In this document: positions 46,401 to 57,400 of the stretch, piece after piece
How the letters are laid out: the number at the start of each line of letters is the position of its first letter
Position numbering within the stretch: the stretch's first letter is position 1
NCBI GenBank assembly: GCA_030686995.1
Contig: CM060709.1
Location: 14,971,360-15,035,359, forward strand
Source of the DNA: Artemisia argyi
Taxonomy: Eukaryota > Streptophyta > Magnoliopsida > Asterales > Asteraceae
Reading direction: 5' to 3'
Length of the DNA: 64,000 bases
Program-made: the position numbers and the translations under genes
Notes under the pieces: model-generated
What the model was told of the DNA's origin: nothing
Seen by the model: only the letters and a program-made list of their open reading frames with translations
Database searches by the model: none

Positions 46401-47923
46401 CGAATAATCAAGGTTTCACCATTACAAGGAAGATGAACAACCTTTTCATTGCAAATAATTCTCGCGTGATGTTTGGATAGCCAATCCATTCCAATTATGA
46501 CGTCAAAACTACCAAGTTCAACAGGGATAAGGTCGATATGAAACGGATGGTTTAGGAAGTTAAAGGTACAACCGCGGATTATGGTGTCAGAGTCAACTAT
46601 ATCACCGTTAGCTAATTCGATTCTATAGATAGTGTCTAGAGTGGTTGGTGTGATGTTAAGTAAAGGAGCAAAAGTAGTAGACACAAAACTTCTATCGGCA
46701 CCCGAATCAAATAAAACTGAAGCATAATGATTATTGAGAAGGAACGTACCCGTAACAACGTTCGGGTCCTCTCTAGCTTCCCTTCCTCGGAGATTGTAGA
46801 CTCTTCCCCGAGCTCCATTATTCTGAGTCTCCGCACCCTTGTTCTTATCCTTTGGGCAATTATTCTTGTAATGTCCCGTTTCTCCGCATCCGAAACATGT
46901 ACCAGGAATCCTCTGATTTGTTGCGGGAGTAGGAATTCTGCAGTCCTTGGTCATGTGACCCATCTTTTTGCAGTTACCACATATTGGAGGGCATGGACCT
47001 GGATTGTGGTGACGTTGGCAATTGTCACATTTAGGAAGAGTTCCGCCATATCCCTTTTTCTCGGCTGGGCCTGTTGCATAAGCCTTAACCACTTCTTGTT
47101 TCTTGTTTGGTTGTGGTGTAGCATTTCCTTCCTGAGTTGTATTCCATTTCCTCTTGTTGTTTCGATTATTGTAGCGATTGTTGTAGTTGTTGCGGTTACT
47201 AGTATTGCTATCTCGAGCAGCCCTTGCTCGAACAACTTGGTCCATTAAATTGTGAGACATTCGAATTGCCTCATCCAGAGTACTTGGCTTAGAAGATGTG
47301 ACATTTCCCTGAATATTAGGCGGAAGTCCCCAGATGTACCTTTCAATCCTTTTCCGTGTAGTGGAAACCATCTCAGGACAAAGAGTAGACAATTCATGGT
47401 GTCGCTTAGTATAAGCAGCAATGTCAACTCCTTTCACAGCTAAGTTCCAAAATTCAACTTCCATCTTTTGAACTTCATTTCTTGGACAATACTCGGCCAT
47501 CATCATTTCCTTAAAATCAGCCCATGGTGTTTCAAAAGCAGTATCAATTCCCACTGATTGGGCATAAGAATTCCACCACGATAAGGCACCGTCCAGCAAG
47601 GTACCTGTAGCATATGCCACCTTACAGTCCTCTGCGCACTTACTCGTACGAAAAACCGATTCCAACTTCTCGAACCATCTTACCAAACCAACGGCTCCTT
47701 CAGTGCCACTAAAAGTCTGTGGCTTGCAAGCCGAAAATTCCCTGTAAGTACATCCACGAGCTGCAGGTTCAACTCTAGTCGCAATTCCACTAGCTTCCCC
47801 GCCATTGCCACTGTTGCGATTAGTTTCGTATTCAGCCATAGCAGCAGCAACTTGTTCAGCAACTCGTTGAGCAACAAGTCGATCAATGGCTGCGGCACTC
47901 ATGTTTTGTTTCTTTGGTGGCAT
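43412..47923 (-). CDS. gag-pol: GYP2 gag-pol polyprotein with chromodomain
   Basis: This is a single open frame. I start at MPPKKQN (47923); an in-frame ATG nine codons upstream (47950) is possible. Residue numbers count from that upstream ATG. Capsid-type gag about 60-240; zinc knuckles about 308-337 and CX2CX4HX4C at 352-365; protease DSGAD 415; reverse transcriptase about 600-790 with FIDD 748-751; RNase H from about 890 (CDAS); integrase with HHCC zinc region about 1087-1129 and catalytic D1159, D1220 and E1256; C-terminal chromodomain about 1450-1502 (FTWERED). All key residues are present and there is no stop, so the protein should be functional. Chromodomains direct chromovirus integration towards marked chromatin. 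Confidence 0.96.
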   Translation of the reverse strand: MPPKKQNMSAAAIDRLVAQRVAEQVAAAMAEYETNRNSGNGGEASGIATRVEPAARGCTYREFSACKPQTFSGTEGAVGLVRWFEKLESVFRTSKCAEDCKVAYATGTLLDGALSWWNSYAQSVGIDTAFETPWADFKEMMMAEYCPRNEVQKMEVEFWNLAVKGVDIAAYTKRHHELSTLCPEMVSTTRKRIERYIWGLPPNIQGNVTSSKPSTLDEAIRMSHNLMDQVVRARAARDSNTSNRNNYNNRYNNRNNKRKWNTTQEGNATPQPNKKQEVVKAYATGPAEKKGYGGTLPKCDNCQRHHNPGPCPPICGNCKKMGHMTKDCRIPTPATNQRIPGTCFGCGETGHYKNNCPKDKNKGAETQNNGARGRVYNLRGREAREDPNVVTGTFLLNNHYASVLFDSGADRSFVSTTFAPLLNITPTTLDTIYRIELANGDIVDSDTIIRGCTFNFLNHPFHIDLIPVELGSFDVIIGMDWLSKHHARIICNEKVVHLPCNGETLIIRGERSGTRLSIISCIKTEKYIKKGCYAFLAHITEKKSDKKRLEDVPIVRNFPEVFPEELPGLPPTRQVEFQIDLIPGAAPVARAPYRLAPSELQELSNQLQELLDKGFIRPSSSPWGAPVLFVKKKDGSFRMCIDYRELNKLTVKNRYPLPRIDDLFDQLQGSKFYSKIDLRSGYHQLRVREEDIPKTAFRTRYGHYEFQVMPFGLTNAPAVFMDLMNRVCKPYLDKFVIVFIDDILIYSKSKEEHEEHLKAILKLLKNEKLYAKFSKCDFWIRKVQFLGHVIDSQGLHVDPAKIEAIKDWETPKTPTEIRQFLGLAGYYRRFIEGFSKIASPLTKLTQKNQKYEWGEKQEFAFQLLKQKLCSAPILALPEGMENFVVYCDASYKGLGAVLMQKEKVIAYASRQLKVHEKNYTTHDLELGAVVFALKIWRHYLYGTKCTVYTDHKSLQHILDQKELNMRQRRWLELLSDYDCEIRYHPGKANVVADALSRKERLKPLRVRSLGMTICSPLPSKILEAQTEALKAENRPKENIYGMPESKNGFTKREDGTLCLKERSWIPHFGGLRDLIMHESHKSKYSIHPGSDKMYQDLKKLYWWPNMKADIATYVSKCLTCSKVKAEYQKPSGLLQQPELPQWKWERITMDFITKLPKTPSGHDAIWVIVDRLTKSAHFIPIKETYKMEKLARIYIKEIVSRHGVPVSIISDRDSRFTSRFWELLNDSFGSRLDMSTAYHPQTDGQSERTIQTLEDMLRACVIDFGNSWDDHLPLIEFSYNNSYHTSIKAAPFEALYGRKCRSPICWAEVGDAQLTGPDIVHETTEKIFQIRNRLKAARDRQKSYADVRRKPLEFNVGDMVMLKVSPWKGVIRFGKRGKLSPRFIGPFKILARVGPVAYRLELPPELSSVHNTFHVSNLKKYLADESLIIPLEEIQLDDKLNFIEEPVEIMDRDVKQLKHSRIPIVKVRWNSQRGPEFTWEREDQIRQKYPHLFTKNTPMTNAD

Positions 47924-48435
47924 TGTTCTTCTAATCACAAGAAATAACAATGGTTAGTGTCCATAAGTAACAAAAGTCATCACAAGCGTATACATATAGC
48001 CATGACGTATACAAACCACAATAGGAGCAACCACAAGGATAGAAGTAATTCATAACAAGAATGAATCACGATGGGAACAACAATCAACCATAATAAATCA
48101 CCATAGCCATAATATATTCACATCATGAGTAGATACAACCATGAAAATGATAGAAATATATCGCGACAAGGATAAATCATGATAAAAGTATACTGTGATA
48201 AGAGTCAACCATAGACATAATCCTAATATGCGTAGATCAACCACAACATATCCGAATAATACATGGAAAATCTCGGCTAACATAGGCCGATATCATCATA
48301 TAGCATCATACCATAAGTCTACATAACTTGTTACGGTTTTGTACAACATACAAAATATCACAAGCGTCTTTAGTCATGCCACACACCCCGTGGCTAGGAT
48401 ATGGATACAAAAGCTACATAAGATACTAGTCTAGT
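47924..48435 (-). other. GYP2 spacer between ORF1 and gag-pol
   Basis: No gene. On the minus strand the last bases before the gag ATG read TTATTTCTTGTGATTAG, a possible 3' splice site. ATGATTTAT/CATGG-type repeats give the stretch a low-complexity look. Confidence 0.5.
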
Positions 48436-49734
48436 CTAGCTACCACCTAGTGGAACACCCAAGCGACTCTGGAGCTCTCTGATCTGCCTGGTCAAGCTAG
48501 CTATGATGTCATCAGTCAGTCCCTGGCGGGTCTGGGAATCCTCAACAGTCTGCTCCAAAGTGGTAATCCGAGTACGACTCAAGAGCTGCTGATCTGTGAG
48601 ACGTCCCCTCATGTGACGCTCATGCTGGATACTCTCACGAAGCTCTAAGATCTCATCTCTCCTGCGAGCATCTCGCTCCTCCAACTCAACAATACGTGCC
48701 GTAGCAATCTCTAGTCGGTCTCTAAGTGCCTCTCGCTCATCATGGGCATCTGCAGCTGAGGAATACTGATCCTCCTGATGCTGTGCGAGCTGCCCCTGTA
48801 AATCTGCAACCTGCTCAAGAGTCTGGTCCAGAGTAGTCCCTAATCCAGCGACAGTCTGTTGGATGTCACCTCGACCATCCAACAAGAGTGCAACATCCCC
48901 CTCTAAGTCATAGATACGACCCAAAGGGAAATCATGGAGACGATCACAGACTCGGTCAAGTCGGTCCTCATGACGAACCAACCTAGCAATCAATAGAGGG
49001 ATAGTATGATGAATAGGCTCTCGAGTGACCGGAAGGACTCGGGCACCAGCCATAGATGAGCTCTCACCTAACTCATAGGTACTAGGTGTACCCTCCTCAT
49101 ACCTCCAATCACTAAGAGTATCTGGAATGAATGACCACATGCGCGCGTCGACTCTACGACGTGCCTTGGGTCGATCAGATGCCTCAGCAGCAGCCTGGAC
49201 GTAAGGGTCCGATGGTGAGGGTAGTATGGTGAAAGACCTCTTACGAGGTGGTAGAACAGTGTCTGGAATAGCTCCGGATGATGGTGATAGTGGAACAGTA
49301 GTAGTCTGACGGTAGGTGAAGACTGGTGGTGTAACATAAGAGGGTAACATATATGGAGGTGGTCGGAAGGATGAAGCAGGTAATGGTGCAACATCATCAG
49401 GTGATAGCCACTGCTGAGTCTCTAGGTACTGGTCATATGTCAGTGGTCCGTAGACAGGAGATGGTGATGGGACAGCTGTAGTCTGAGGGGTAGTAGAGAA
49501 AGGTAATGGTAATGAAGATGGTGTAATCGATGGTGATGGGAGAGTAGAGGTAACTGGTACTGATGGTGGAGTAGGTGCAGTCTCGTCGTCCTCAAATGGC
49601 TCAGTCTCTGCGGAGACGTCGCCAGAGGGTGTGAGGGATGGAATAGCAGGTGATACTGGAACGGTAGGGGATGATGAGGTATCCTCAATGTCCGAGTCTG
49701 AGGGAATGATAATGGGATTAGTGGATGAGGACAT
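48436..49734 (-). CDS. GYP2 ORF1, 432-aa protein upstream of gag
   Basis: A complete frame lies between the primer-binding site and gag. The N-terminus has PIIIPSDSDIED (residues 7-18), which looks like a SUMO-interacting motif. Residues 20-200 are rich in P, S and T. From about 250 to 425 it is mostly charged heptad-like sequence, so a coiled coil is likely. The stretch HHTIPLLIARLVRHEDRLD is one I remember from many predicted Asteraceae retroelement proteins. There is no enzyme or membrane motif. An extra gene before gag is known in Ogre-type elements, but this one belongs to a chromodomain element. Function unknown. Confidence 0.75.
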   Translation of the reverse strand: MSSSTNPIIIPSDSDIEDTSSSPTVPVSPAIPSLTPSGDVSAETEPFEDDETAPTPPSVPVTSTLPSPSITPSSLPLPFSTTPQTTAVPSPSPVYGPLTYDQYLETQQWLSPDDVAPLPASSFRPPPYMLPSYVTPPVFTYRQTTTVPLSPSSGAIPDTVLPPRKRSFTILPSPSDPYVQAAAEASDRPKARRRVDARMWSFIPDTLSDWRYEEGTPSTYELGESSSMAGARVLPVTREPIHHTIPLLIARLVRHEDRLDRVCDRLHDFPLGRIYDLEGDVALLLDGRGDIQQTVAGLGTTLDQTLEQVADLQGQLAQHQEDQYSSAADAHDEREALRDRLEIATARIVELEERDARRRDEILELRESIQHERHMRGRLTDQQLLSRTRITTLEQTVEDSQTRQGLTDDIIASLTRQIRELQSRLGVPLGGS

Positions 49735-49934
49735 GTCGCTGTGACCAGGTCAATAATAAAAAAAAAATACATACGTATGAGTATAAGTATAATATAAGTA
49801 TAAGTAACTTGTATAAAATGAGTAAATGAAAGCATGTATAGTAATCGCCTACGCACATCATGATGTAGTGAAGTGTCGTGACCTAGTGGTTATAGTCTAG
49901 GGTCAATGATGCATCCTAGTTCTCTATAACCTTG
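49735..49934 (-). other. GYP2 leader between primer-binding site and ORF1
   Basis: No gene. AT-rich leader sequence with an A-run (49758-49766) and ATACGTATGAGTATAAGTATAA repeats. Confidence 0.5.
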
Positions 49935-49947
49935 GCTCTGGTACCAA
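49935..49947 (-). other. GYP2 primer-binding site
   Basis: On the minus strand TGGTACCAGAGCC starts three bases inside the 5' LTR. It matches the initiator tRNA-Met complement with one change (TATC to TACC). Confidence 0.85.
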
Positions 49948-49950
49948 TCT

Positions 49951-52851
49951 GTCACACCCCCAGATTTGGGTCGCAGCGGAATGGAACCCGAGGGCGCAAC
50001 TTTCATGGCAATCAAAGTACAAGGAAATAAAGAATGACCTCTAAGTGAGTCATTTTAAAACAAGCGTTTGGTTTAACATAAAGTTTTACAAAACATCAGA
50101 GTTCACGTTCAAAACGCAAAACCAAACACTAAGTAAAGTAAAGACATCTTCATCATGATGTGCATCCATAACGTGACTCTAGCGTGGTCCATACATACTT
50201 AAGCAAACTTCATTTAGTTACCTGAAAATACACGCTAAAACGTCAACATAATTGTTGGTGAGTTCATAGGTTTAAGTAAACAAGTATTTAGCGGAACACA
50301 AGATTTTCAGTGGAGATAACCATTATAACAAATACAATGTTAACTCAAAAATAAAATACAATGCCATGAGCTCATGACCCCGAAGCTCGACGTAATCACA
50401 TGAAATCAATCATAATAATGCCCCTAGTAAGTGTTTGCCAGACACTCGGAAATAATCCGAATGATATGCGTCCGTTTAGCAGGTTGGCGCGACCAACTCG
50501 GACGGGGTGTCAACCCAAATAGATCTATCCACAGCATTCGCGCTTACACGCATGTAATTAACGGTTCATGATAAAGGGGACTTTAGTGGCAGTAATCGGT
50601 AACTCAGGCAATGTAACAGTTTTATACTCATGTCCGCAATAAAGTAAAGCAATGTATTTCCACCCCAAGTATTTGAAATCAAGTATTAAAAGTGTACAAG
50701 TGGGGCTATGACTCACCTTAGCAAAAGCAAATCCGATAGACAAAGTAGTAGGAAATAAGGTCCGGTAACTCTAAACGCAACCTAGATAGTACATATGCCT
50801 TAGATTCGAAAACAAGGTTAAGCATGCAAGTCATACACTATATTATCACTTGTACATGTTGTTGAAATTTTTATCGTCAAAAATGTAGGTAATCAAAGTG
50901 ATTTCGTATTTAAGTTATCCACCATTTTAGAAAACGTAGCTTGTAAATCTCACGACCAAATATTAGTCGTCTTGTAAATGTATATTTTGAAAAACTCTAA
51001 CGCACCTAATAAGTATACACTATGTCCTACCATTTTTATGTACGTCATTTTAGCCAAAATACACTCTAAAGTGTCCAAAAATCCATTTTATATATTCTGA
51101 CAGCTTTTCTAATAGCAAAATAATAAGCTGTCAAAATTTATTATTTCGTTGTAACTTCTTTGGACTATAACTTTTGCGTCGTAACTCCGTTTTTCAAGTT
51201 CTATATATTCCCGCGAAGGTAATCAAGTATACTTTTGATTTTTCAAGGTCTCGGCTAGTCTAAATGTCATCTAACCTCAGTTTTCCTAGCTCAAAAATTC
51301 GGGACAGAAACCATTTTTCAGAAAAATATAGTTTTCGTCGTAAATCTTGAAAATAGCATATCTTTTTCGTTATAAGGCCGTTTCAACCCATTCAAGCGGC
51401 TATGTTTTCGTTGTTAAGTCTAGTTTCTATATTTCTAGCCCAATATAGTCGCCAAAGTGCTGATTTTTCTGTGAAGGGTCGGAGGGGACAGATTTGACAT
51501 CTAAAATGCCAAACTATATTTACCAAATTCTTTTTGTCATCCTACTTATTTAACAACATCTCCAAAAATAATACTAGTTCATCCATCATCATCTCCACTA
51601 GAAATTAATGATCTAAACCTAAACTTAGCAATAGTCAAGAGTCCAAGTAAAAGATCATCAAGGATGCTTAAAACTACTAGTTTACTAACATCTAGATATA
51701 TAATGTTTTCATCTTCAACTTCTTTTAGAGATTTTTACTAACAAATTTTCTTGTGATCAAAACTTGTACAAAATATATTTTCTTGCTAAAAGATCAAGGT
51801 GGATGTAAAATGTTTCAACATGTACCAAGTGATACTAAGTATATATACTAGACAAGCATAAAAAAAATCATGAAGTATTAGTAGTGTAAAAAAAAAATCA
51901 CTTACAAAGGTGATTAGTGAGATGAGGGTTGTAAAACACTAGTGTGACCCCAAGATTAGTTGTCCAAACCCTTGTTAAACTACCCTTAGTACTCTTGTAA
52001 GTAACCAACAAGCTCTTTTTTCTTCCTTGCTCCTTGGGTGGATCGAATGGTGAGTATGTGTGGGGAGGTGAGTGTGTTTTCTTTTTAACTAAAATGAAGA
52101 CTAGTTTAGGTGTACACATATATATAGCAATGTGGTCAAAGTGGTCAAAAATATCACAAGGACTTGGTCCTTGTGATGGCCGGTTTTCATGGGAAAGGAG
52201 GGGGGACAAAAAGTTGCCTTAGCCACCCTCATTAATTGCATGTCTCTAATGATAATAAGATTGAAATTTTATTAGATTTTGTAGTGCTAGTTTTATACAT
52301 TGTAGGGGGGGGGGGGGGCGGCTCATATGTCTAGGATAGGAAGAAAATGGTTTTTATTTGTATAAAATGTATATATTGAATGTATTGGGTAGTAAAAATA
52401 TGTATTGGGTATTAGTTTGGTAGTTAACGGAAGTTATACGTAATTAAACGTAAGATATAAAGAATTTATCTTGGACATCGAAAAATATTTTTAGGACTTT
52501 GGTAATAGTTTTGGAAGTATAAAAATACCCTAAAAATAATTGTTGAGAAAGTCGGGTATGTCAAGTGTTACATTCTTGAATAAAAATTAACGTTATGTAG
52601 GATTTAAAAACCGTAAGTATTTAAAGAATAGAAATTCGTTTTATAGAATAAAATGGTGAACTGGGGAAGGAGCAAGGTACCGGAGCGTTGTGGATTAAAA
52701 TTAACCTAAGTCCTAGAGTACTTAGAATTTAATTAGAAATTCGCGTCGGTTCAATTAAAAGGCTCATGTAAAAATGTTTCAAATCAAACGTCAAGAATTT
52801 AAATTCTAGTTTAGAAATTAGTATTGACCTGGGAAATAGCGGGTTGTGACA
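49951..52851 (-). repeat. GYP2 5' LTR
   Basis: 2,901 bp, matching 40473-43374 at a constant offset of 9,477 after a single missing A near the edge. It includes the same 14-G run (52305-52318) and the TATA-like box (52118-52127). It drives transcription leftwards. Confidence 0.95.
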
Positions 52852-53089
52852 GACCGGCCACCATTTAAGGGGACCAGCCATCTGAAACAGTTTTTACACT
52901 GTTTTCTTTTGCATCATGTGATCCCTTTTGCTAGTCCCAGCTATCATTACTCTTAAAAACCAAACTGATTTTGGAATATAACATTACAATTTCAAAATAA
53001 TTCTACTTCTAAACATGTTTTCCCACTATATAATCCCCATGCATGTTTAATTCATCATTCATCATCCTCATCACTCATAAACCATCATC
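52852..53089 (+). promoter_or_regulatory. COP-A2 unit 1 ORF3 promoter-like region, right part
   Basis: It continues the palindromic module after GYP2 (GACCGGCCACCATTTAAGGGG, including the duplication). About 150 bp later there is a TATATAA box (53027-53033), then CCATGCATG and a CA/TC-rich leader of 57 bp before the ORF3 start codon. Unit 2 has the same with TATATAA at 61089-61095. Confidence 0.55.
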
Positions 53090-53689
53090 ATGTCATCACC
53101 AAGAACCACCCATTCAAACAATGCCAAGAAACAAAAACTTGTCATTATACCACCCAAACAACTCTTCATTGATCTTACAAATGAAGACAACACCACCCCA
53201 TCACCACAACCTCAATGTTCATCTCCTAGTGCACCAAATGCACCCTCCAAAACACCCTCAACAAATGGACATTCTACTTCCTCCATACCATCCACTTCAT
53301 CCATTAATGACTACATAAACACTCACTTATCCTCTCCACCAATGGTTCAACCATCACAACCTACCAATGAACACTCCACCCTTGTACTCACTCTATCATT
53401 ATCACCATTAACACCTCTTGATGTACATTTCTCATCATCTCCTATCAACCCACCAACCTATAACCCCGTCCCATGGAGCTTACTTGAAGCTCATGGAGAC
53501 ACTTGCCTTTGTTGCATTCACAACCGAACAATTGTGTTCGGATTAAGAGATGAGATCCAATACATGTTTTCTCATATTGAAAACATGTTGCATCAACCAC
53601 CAACAATGAACACAACCCCTCCACCACCATCAACAAACACTCCTCCTCCACCACCATCTCCATGTTCACCATCCATTCCTCCCAATTAA
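53090..53689 (+). CDS. COP-A2 unit 1 ORF3, 199-aa proline/serine-rich protein
   Basis: A complete frame starts MSSPRTTHSN. Residues 26-33 (FIDLTNED) fit a SUMO-interacting motif: a hydrophobic core with acidic residues after it. LVII lies at 17-20. Residues 35-125 are low-complexity P/S/T. A short ordered-looking part follows (about 130-165, with CLCC and FGLRDEIQYMFSHIENM), then polyproline. There is no known domain. The encoded protein differs from unit 2 at three residues (V/A, V/A, Y/S). It has its own TATA box and leader. Function unknown. Confidence 0.65.
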   Translation: MSSPRTTHSNNAKKQKLVIIPPKQLFIDLTNEDNTTPSPQPQCSSPSAPNAPSKTPSTNGHSTSSIPSTSSINDYINTHLSSPPMVQPSQPTNEHSTLVLTLSLSPLTPLDVHFSSSPINPPTYNPVPWSLLEAHGDTCLCCIHNRTIVFGLRDEIQYMFSHIENMLHQPPTMNTTPPPPSTNTPPPPPSPCSPSIPPN

Positions 53690-54152
53690 ACATGCTTGGT
53701 GTTTCACAAATAAAATTGTGTTAAACCTTTTTGGATGGCAAGCTCTAGAGAGGACTTTTATATTTAAGCTTTGGTTTATTTGTTATGTGATGATTGTAAG
53801 CCTTTAGGGCCTTTGTTTGTAGCATTACTTGTTTCATTTGTTGATGTAATGCTTGATGTATCATTTTCACTTGATTAATGATATGGTTATGTTTAGTCTA
53901 TATTTTTGCATGCTATATACATATATATGTTGCTTGCTACTAAATATTTTTGCAAGATATCCATTTCTCGATTCCTTTTGGCCTCAAAACGAGGGGGAGC
54001 TTACATCAAGGGGGAGCTTCCATTAACACGGGATAACCTTTTTGATGCTCACAAAAAGAGGGAGAAGTGATATAAACTCACTCTAATACTTGTATATAGA
54101 CTAATTTTCGACTAATGAGTTTAAATTTTGTAATCATCAAAAAGGGGGAGAT
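53690..54152 (+). other. COP-A2 unit 1 3' region with four polypurine tracts
   Basis: No gene. After a likely 3' untranslated region (AATAAAATTG near 53710), four purine tracts occur: 53991-53999, 54010-54016, 54052-54066 and 54139-54150. The last abuts the LTR and is the functional polypurine tract. Unit 2 repeats this at 61752-62214. Several polypurine tracts are a known trait of Sireviruses. Confidence 0.65.
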
Positions 54153-55502
54153 TGTTGACATAAATAATGTATGAAAACGTTATTTATATTTTTCGATATC
54201 TCTATATTTTGGCGATCACAAAATGTAAACTCGTCAATCGTTTGATTACTACGTAAACAAGTATTAAGCTAGTCTATATCATTATATCCAACTTAATCAC
54301 TTAAGGTAAGGATAAACAAGTGCTTAATACATCTCATGATCAAAGGGGTATTTAATTAACTAATACAAAGTTTATTTAATTATATAATCTTATTATATAT
54401 TTTTGAAAAACACTTTTGGTAATAAGGAAAAATGTTTTAATCATACTAAATATATGATTTCAAATATTTAACCAAAATCAGTTAGTTTTTCACCAAATAA
54501 ACTTTCCCCACTAAAAGACAAGCTTTCTGGCCGTTACAGTTGGGCGGCCCCCTTAATTATAAGGGGCGGTCCCCTTAATTTTAAGGGGGCCGGCCATGCT
54601 TTAAGGGGACCGGCCAGGCTCCCCTGTCAGAAACTGTCAGATTTCTTCCCCTATAAATACCACCTTAATTCTGGAATTTTTCCTCACCTTTTGCACGAAA
54701 TTTTCAGATCTACAATCATCTAAAACTCATCAAAAACCCTTTGATCATTTGTATATTAATCCTTGTTTCAAGTGATTCAATCCCTCATCATCCATTCTCA
54801 TTCTAAGTGCAAAAGAAGAACTCTCTACAACCAAGTTCAACAAGTGTTGAAGAGTTGTTGTGTATAGTGTATATATATTCATTTGTGAATATTGTGTTGT
54901 GCTTGTTATTATTTGTTTAGAAGATATAGAAGTTGTGTAGATAGTAGAAGTTGATTAGTAGTGAAGTAGGATAGTTGTGAAGATTGGTGTGTAGAAGAAG
55001 GTGTGTAGAAGATTGGTGTGTAAAAGCTAGGTGTGAAGAATATTGGCGTGTAGATTGGTGTGAAGATTGGTGTGAAGATTGGCGTGTAGATTGGTGTGAA
55101 GATTGGTGTGAAGATTGGTGTGTAGATTGGTGTGTATATTGGTGTGTAAATTGGTGTGTATATTGGTGTGTACGGTTTTCTCCGCCATAAGGGAGTTTGT
55201 TGACATAGTGAAGAAAACTCTCGAGTAGGTGACTCGGGGAGTGGAGTAGGAACAAGGAAGGTGTCCTTGTAGCCGAACCACTATAAATCCTTGTGTTGTG
55301 GTTTGATCTTTCTAACTCTTCTCATTTCTTACTTATTTACCTTTACTATATTAGTTTTGTTAGTTAGTTATTATACAATTGTTCATATAGTGCAAGTATT
55401 GAATTCACATAAACCAGAATCGAAGTTTTTAAAAAACAAACTTGTGCTTATAAATTTTAAAAGGACGTAAAACTATTCAACCCCCCCTTCTAGTTTTCCA
55501 CA
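54153..55502 (+). repeat. COP-A2 middle LTR (mosaic)
   Basis: 1,350 bp. It works as 3' LTR of unit 1 (polypurine tract before it) and 5' LTR of unit 2 (primer-binding site after it). Its left 800 bp share variants with the last LTR, and its minisatellite (about 54979-55170) has the long form of the first LTR. Confidence 0.93.
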
Positions 55503-55570
55503 ATTGGTATCAGAGCCACGTCTAGCAAGATTTTTTAAAATATATTGTATTTTAAAACTTGTAACGATCT

Positions 55571-57400
55571 ATGGAATCTGAAAAATATTTAGAAGGGCAA
55601 TCTATGCAAAGACCACCACTATTTGAGAGTGATGGATTTTTTTATTGGAAAAATCGATTCGAAACTTATGTGAAATCAAAAGATCTAGATCTTTGGCATG
55701 TTATTACCAATGGTGATTTTTTACCTATTCAAAATAACCCCGAAACTAAGAAAGATGAAATCGTACCTTTTGAAAAACAAAATGATGATTTAAAAAGAAA
55801 ACTTGCTAAAAATAATGAAGCAAAAATGGTTATTTATAATGCGCTACCACGTAAAGAGTACGAAAGGATCTTTATGTGTGAAACCGCAAAAGAAATTTGG
55901 AACTCCTTATTAATAACTCACCAAGGTAATAATCAAGTCAAAGATAACAAAATAGATCTACTTGTTCAACAATATGAGCAATTCACGATTCCAGAAGAGG
56001 AATCAATTGATAATGCTTTTGCTAAATTTAACACTATCATCACAAGTTTAAAAGCACTTGATGAGAATTTCTCTAGTAAGAATTTTGTTAGGAAATTTCT
56101 TAGAGCTCTTCACCCAAAATGGCGAGCTAAAGTGACGGCTATTGAAGAATCAAAGAATTTGTCAACACTACAACTTGATGAATTAATTGGAAATCTGAAA
56201 GTCTACGAAGCAATTATAAAGAAGGACTCTGAAATGGTTAAAGGAAAACGTGAGCAAAGCAAGTCAATCGCCTTGAAAGCTAGAAAGGAATCCAACAACG
56301 AAGATAGCTCATCTTCCGAAAGCGATGACGAAGAATATGCCATGGCCGTAAGAGACTTCAAGAAATTCTTCAAAAGGCGAGGAAGATTCGTTAGACAACC
56401 ACACGATGAAAGAAGAACATCTCAAAAGAATAATGATGACAAGTATAGCAAGAATGAGAGAAAGTGTTTCAAGTGTGGTGATCCGAATCACCTCATTGGA
56501 AAATGTCCAATGATGACAAGAGATCAAAATCAAAGAGCATTCGTTGGAGGTGCTTGGAGTGATAGTGATGAAGATGAGAATGAAACAACAAAGGATGAAA
56601 AGTGTCTCATGGCCAAATCATCAAGTGAGGTACGTTCCGAATCCGAATACTTTAGTGATGAAAATCTATCATTAGATGAAAAAGATTTAGATAGTGAATA
56701 CAATAGATTATGTAAAATAGGACAACTAGTTATGGCTAAAAATAAATCACTAAAATACATAAACAACCAACTAGAAAATGAAGTGCTTGAACTAAAAATT
56801 AAATTACATCAACTTGAAAAAGGAAAAGAAATTGTTGAAGAATGTAAAACATGTCAAGAGCTTAAAAGTGAAAACAACATACTTAAGGATGAAATTTGCA
56901 AACTTGATAAATTTGAAAATAGTAGTAACTCACTTAGTAAAATTATAAGTATTCAAAGAATATCAGGAGATAAAACCGGACTAGGATTTAACTCAACTGA
57001 ATCTTCAACAAGTGGAGCTAAAAACGTTAAATTTGAAAATGAACCAAAACCTTCAATACTTAATCCTAAACATTTACTCGTAAAAAATAAAATAATACCT
57101 ATCGCTAGTAATGAAGAAATAAAACCATTTTATAAACCATCTTTAAAAACCGAAGTTGGATCATCTAAATCTAAAACAAGATCTAAAACTCCACCACCTA
57201 GGAAACCAAATAATTCTTATCCTAGACCTAAAACACCTCAACCAAGAACAAACCATAATAGACGAAACTTTAACTATAATCAACAAACGTGGAACTTCAA
57301 TCCGTGGGGATTGTTTCCACCTTATATGCATCCAAGTCAAATACAAAACATGTTCAGACCAAATAACTTTGGACAAATGAAACAATGGGCACCAACGTAA
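55571..57400 (+). CDS. gag: COP-A2 unit 2 gag, intact
   Basis: A 609-residue capsid/nucleocapsid protein. Residues 1-225 have the copia gag (UBN2-type) pattern ([39 protein letters not shown]). A serine/acidic stretch lies at 244-254. A single CCHC zinc knuckle is at 299-312 ([14 protein letters not shown]). A coiled-coil-like stretch lies at about 380-460, and the C-terminus is basic, P/N-rich and aromatic. It stops (QWAPT) where autonomous relatives would continue into protease. It should form particles and bind RNA but needs pol from elsewhere. Confidence 0.9.
   Translation: MESEKYLEGQSMQRPPLFESDGFFYWKNRFETYVKSKDLDLWHVITNGDFLPIQNNPETKKDEIVPFEKQNDDLKRKLAKNNEAKMVIYNALPRKEYERIFMCETAKEIWNSLLITHQGNNQVKDNKIDLLVQQYEQFTIPEEESIDNAFAKFNTIITSLKALDENFSSKNFVRKFLRALHPKWRAKVTAIEESKNLSTLQLDELIGNLKVYEAIIKKDSEMVKGKREQSKSIALKARKESNNEDSSSSESDDEEYAMAVRDFKKFFKRRGRFVRQPHDERRTSQKNNDDKYSKNERKCFKCGDPNHLIGKCPMMTRDQNQRAFVGGAWSDSDEDENETTKDEKCLMAKSSSEVRSESEYFSDENLSLDEKDLDSEYNRLCKIGQLVMAKNKSLKYINNQLENEVLELKIKLHQLEKGKEIVEECKTCQELKSENNILKDEICKLDKFENSSNSLSKIISIQRISGDKTGLGFNSTESSTSGAKNVKFENEPKPSILNPKHLLVKNKIIPIASNEEIKPFYKPSLKTEVGSSKSKTRSKTPPPRKPNNSYPRPKTPQPRTNHNRRNFNYNQQTWNFNPWGLFPPYMHPSQIQNMFRPNNFGQMKQWAPT

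Larger units (their letters stand above)
40473..52851 (-). mobile_element. GYP2, apparently intact Ty3/gypsy chromovirus (Tekay-like)
   Basis: This is a 12.4-kb element with LTRs of 2,902 and 2,901 bp, the duplication GACCG (40468-40472 and 52852-52856), a primer-binding site, a polypurine tract, one unbroken gag-pol frame and an extra upstream gene. The only LTR difference I noticed is one A near the left edge (GGAATGG against GGATGG). The reverse-transcriptase-before-integrase order and the C-terminal chromodomain place it among chromoviruses. The large LTRs suggest Tekay. COP-A2 unit 2 shows the empty site. Confidence 0.95.

Noticed and set aside
46727..47248. 173-codon plus-strand hydrophobic frame
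   Set aside because: It is antisense to the zinc-knuckle part of GYP2 gag; its hydrophobicity comes from the reverse complement of Asn/Lys/Glu codons.
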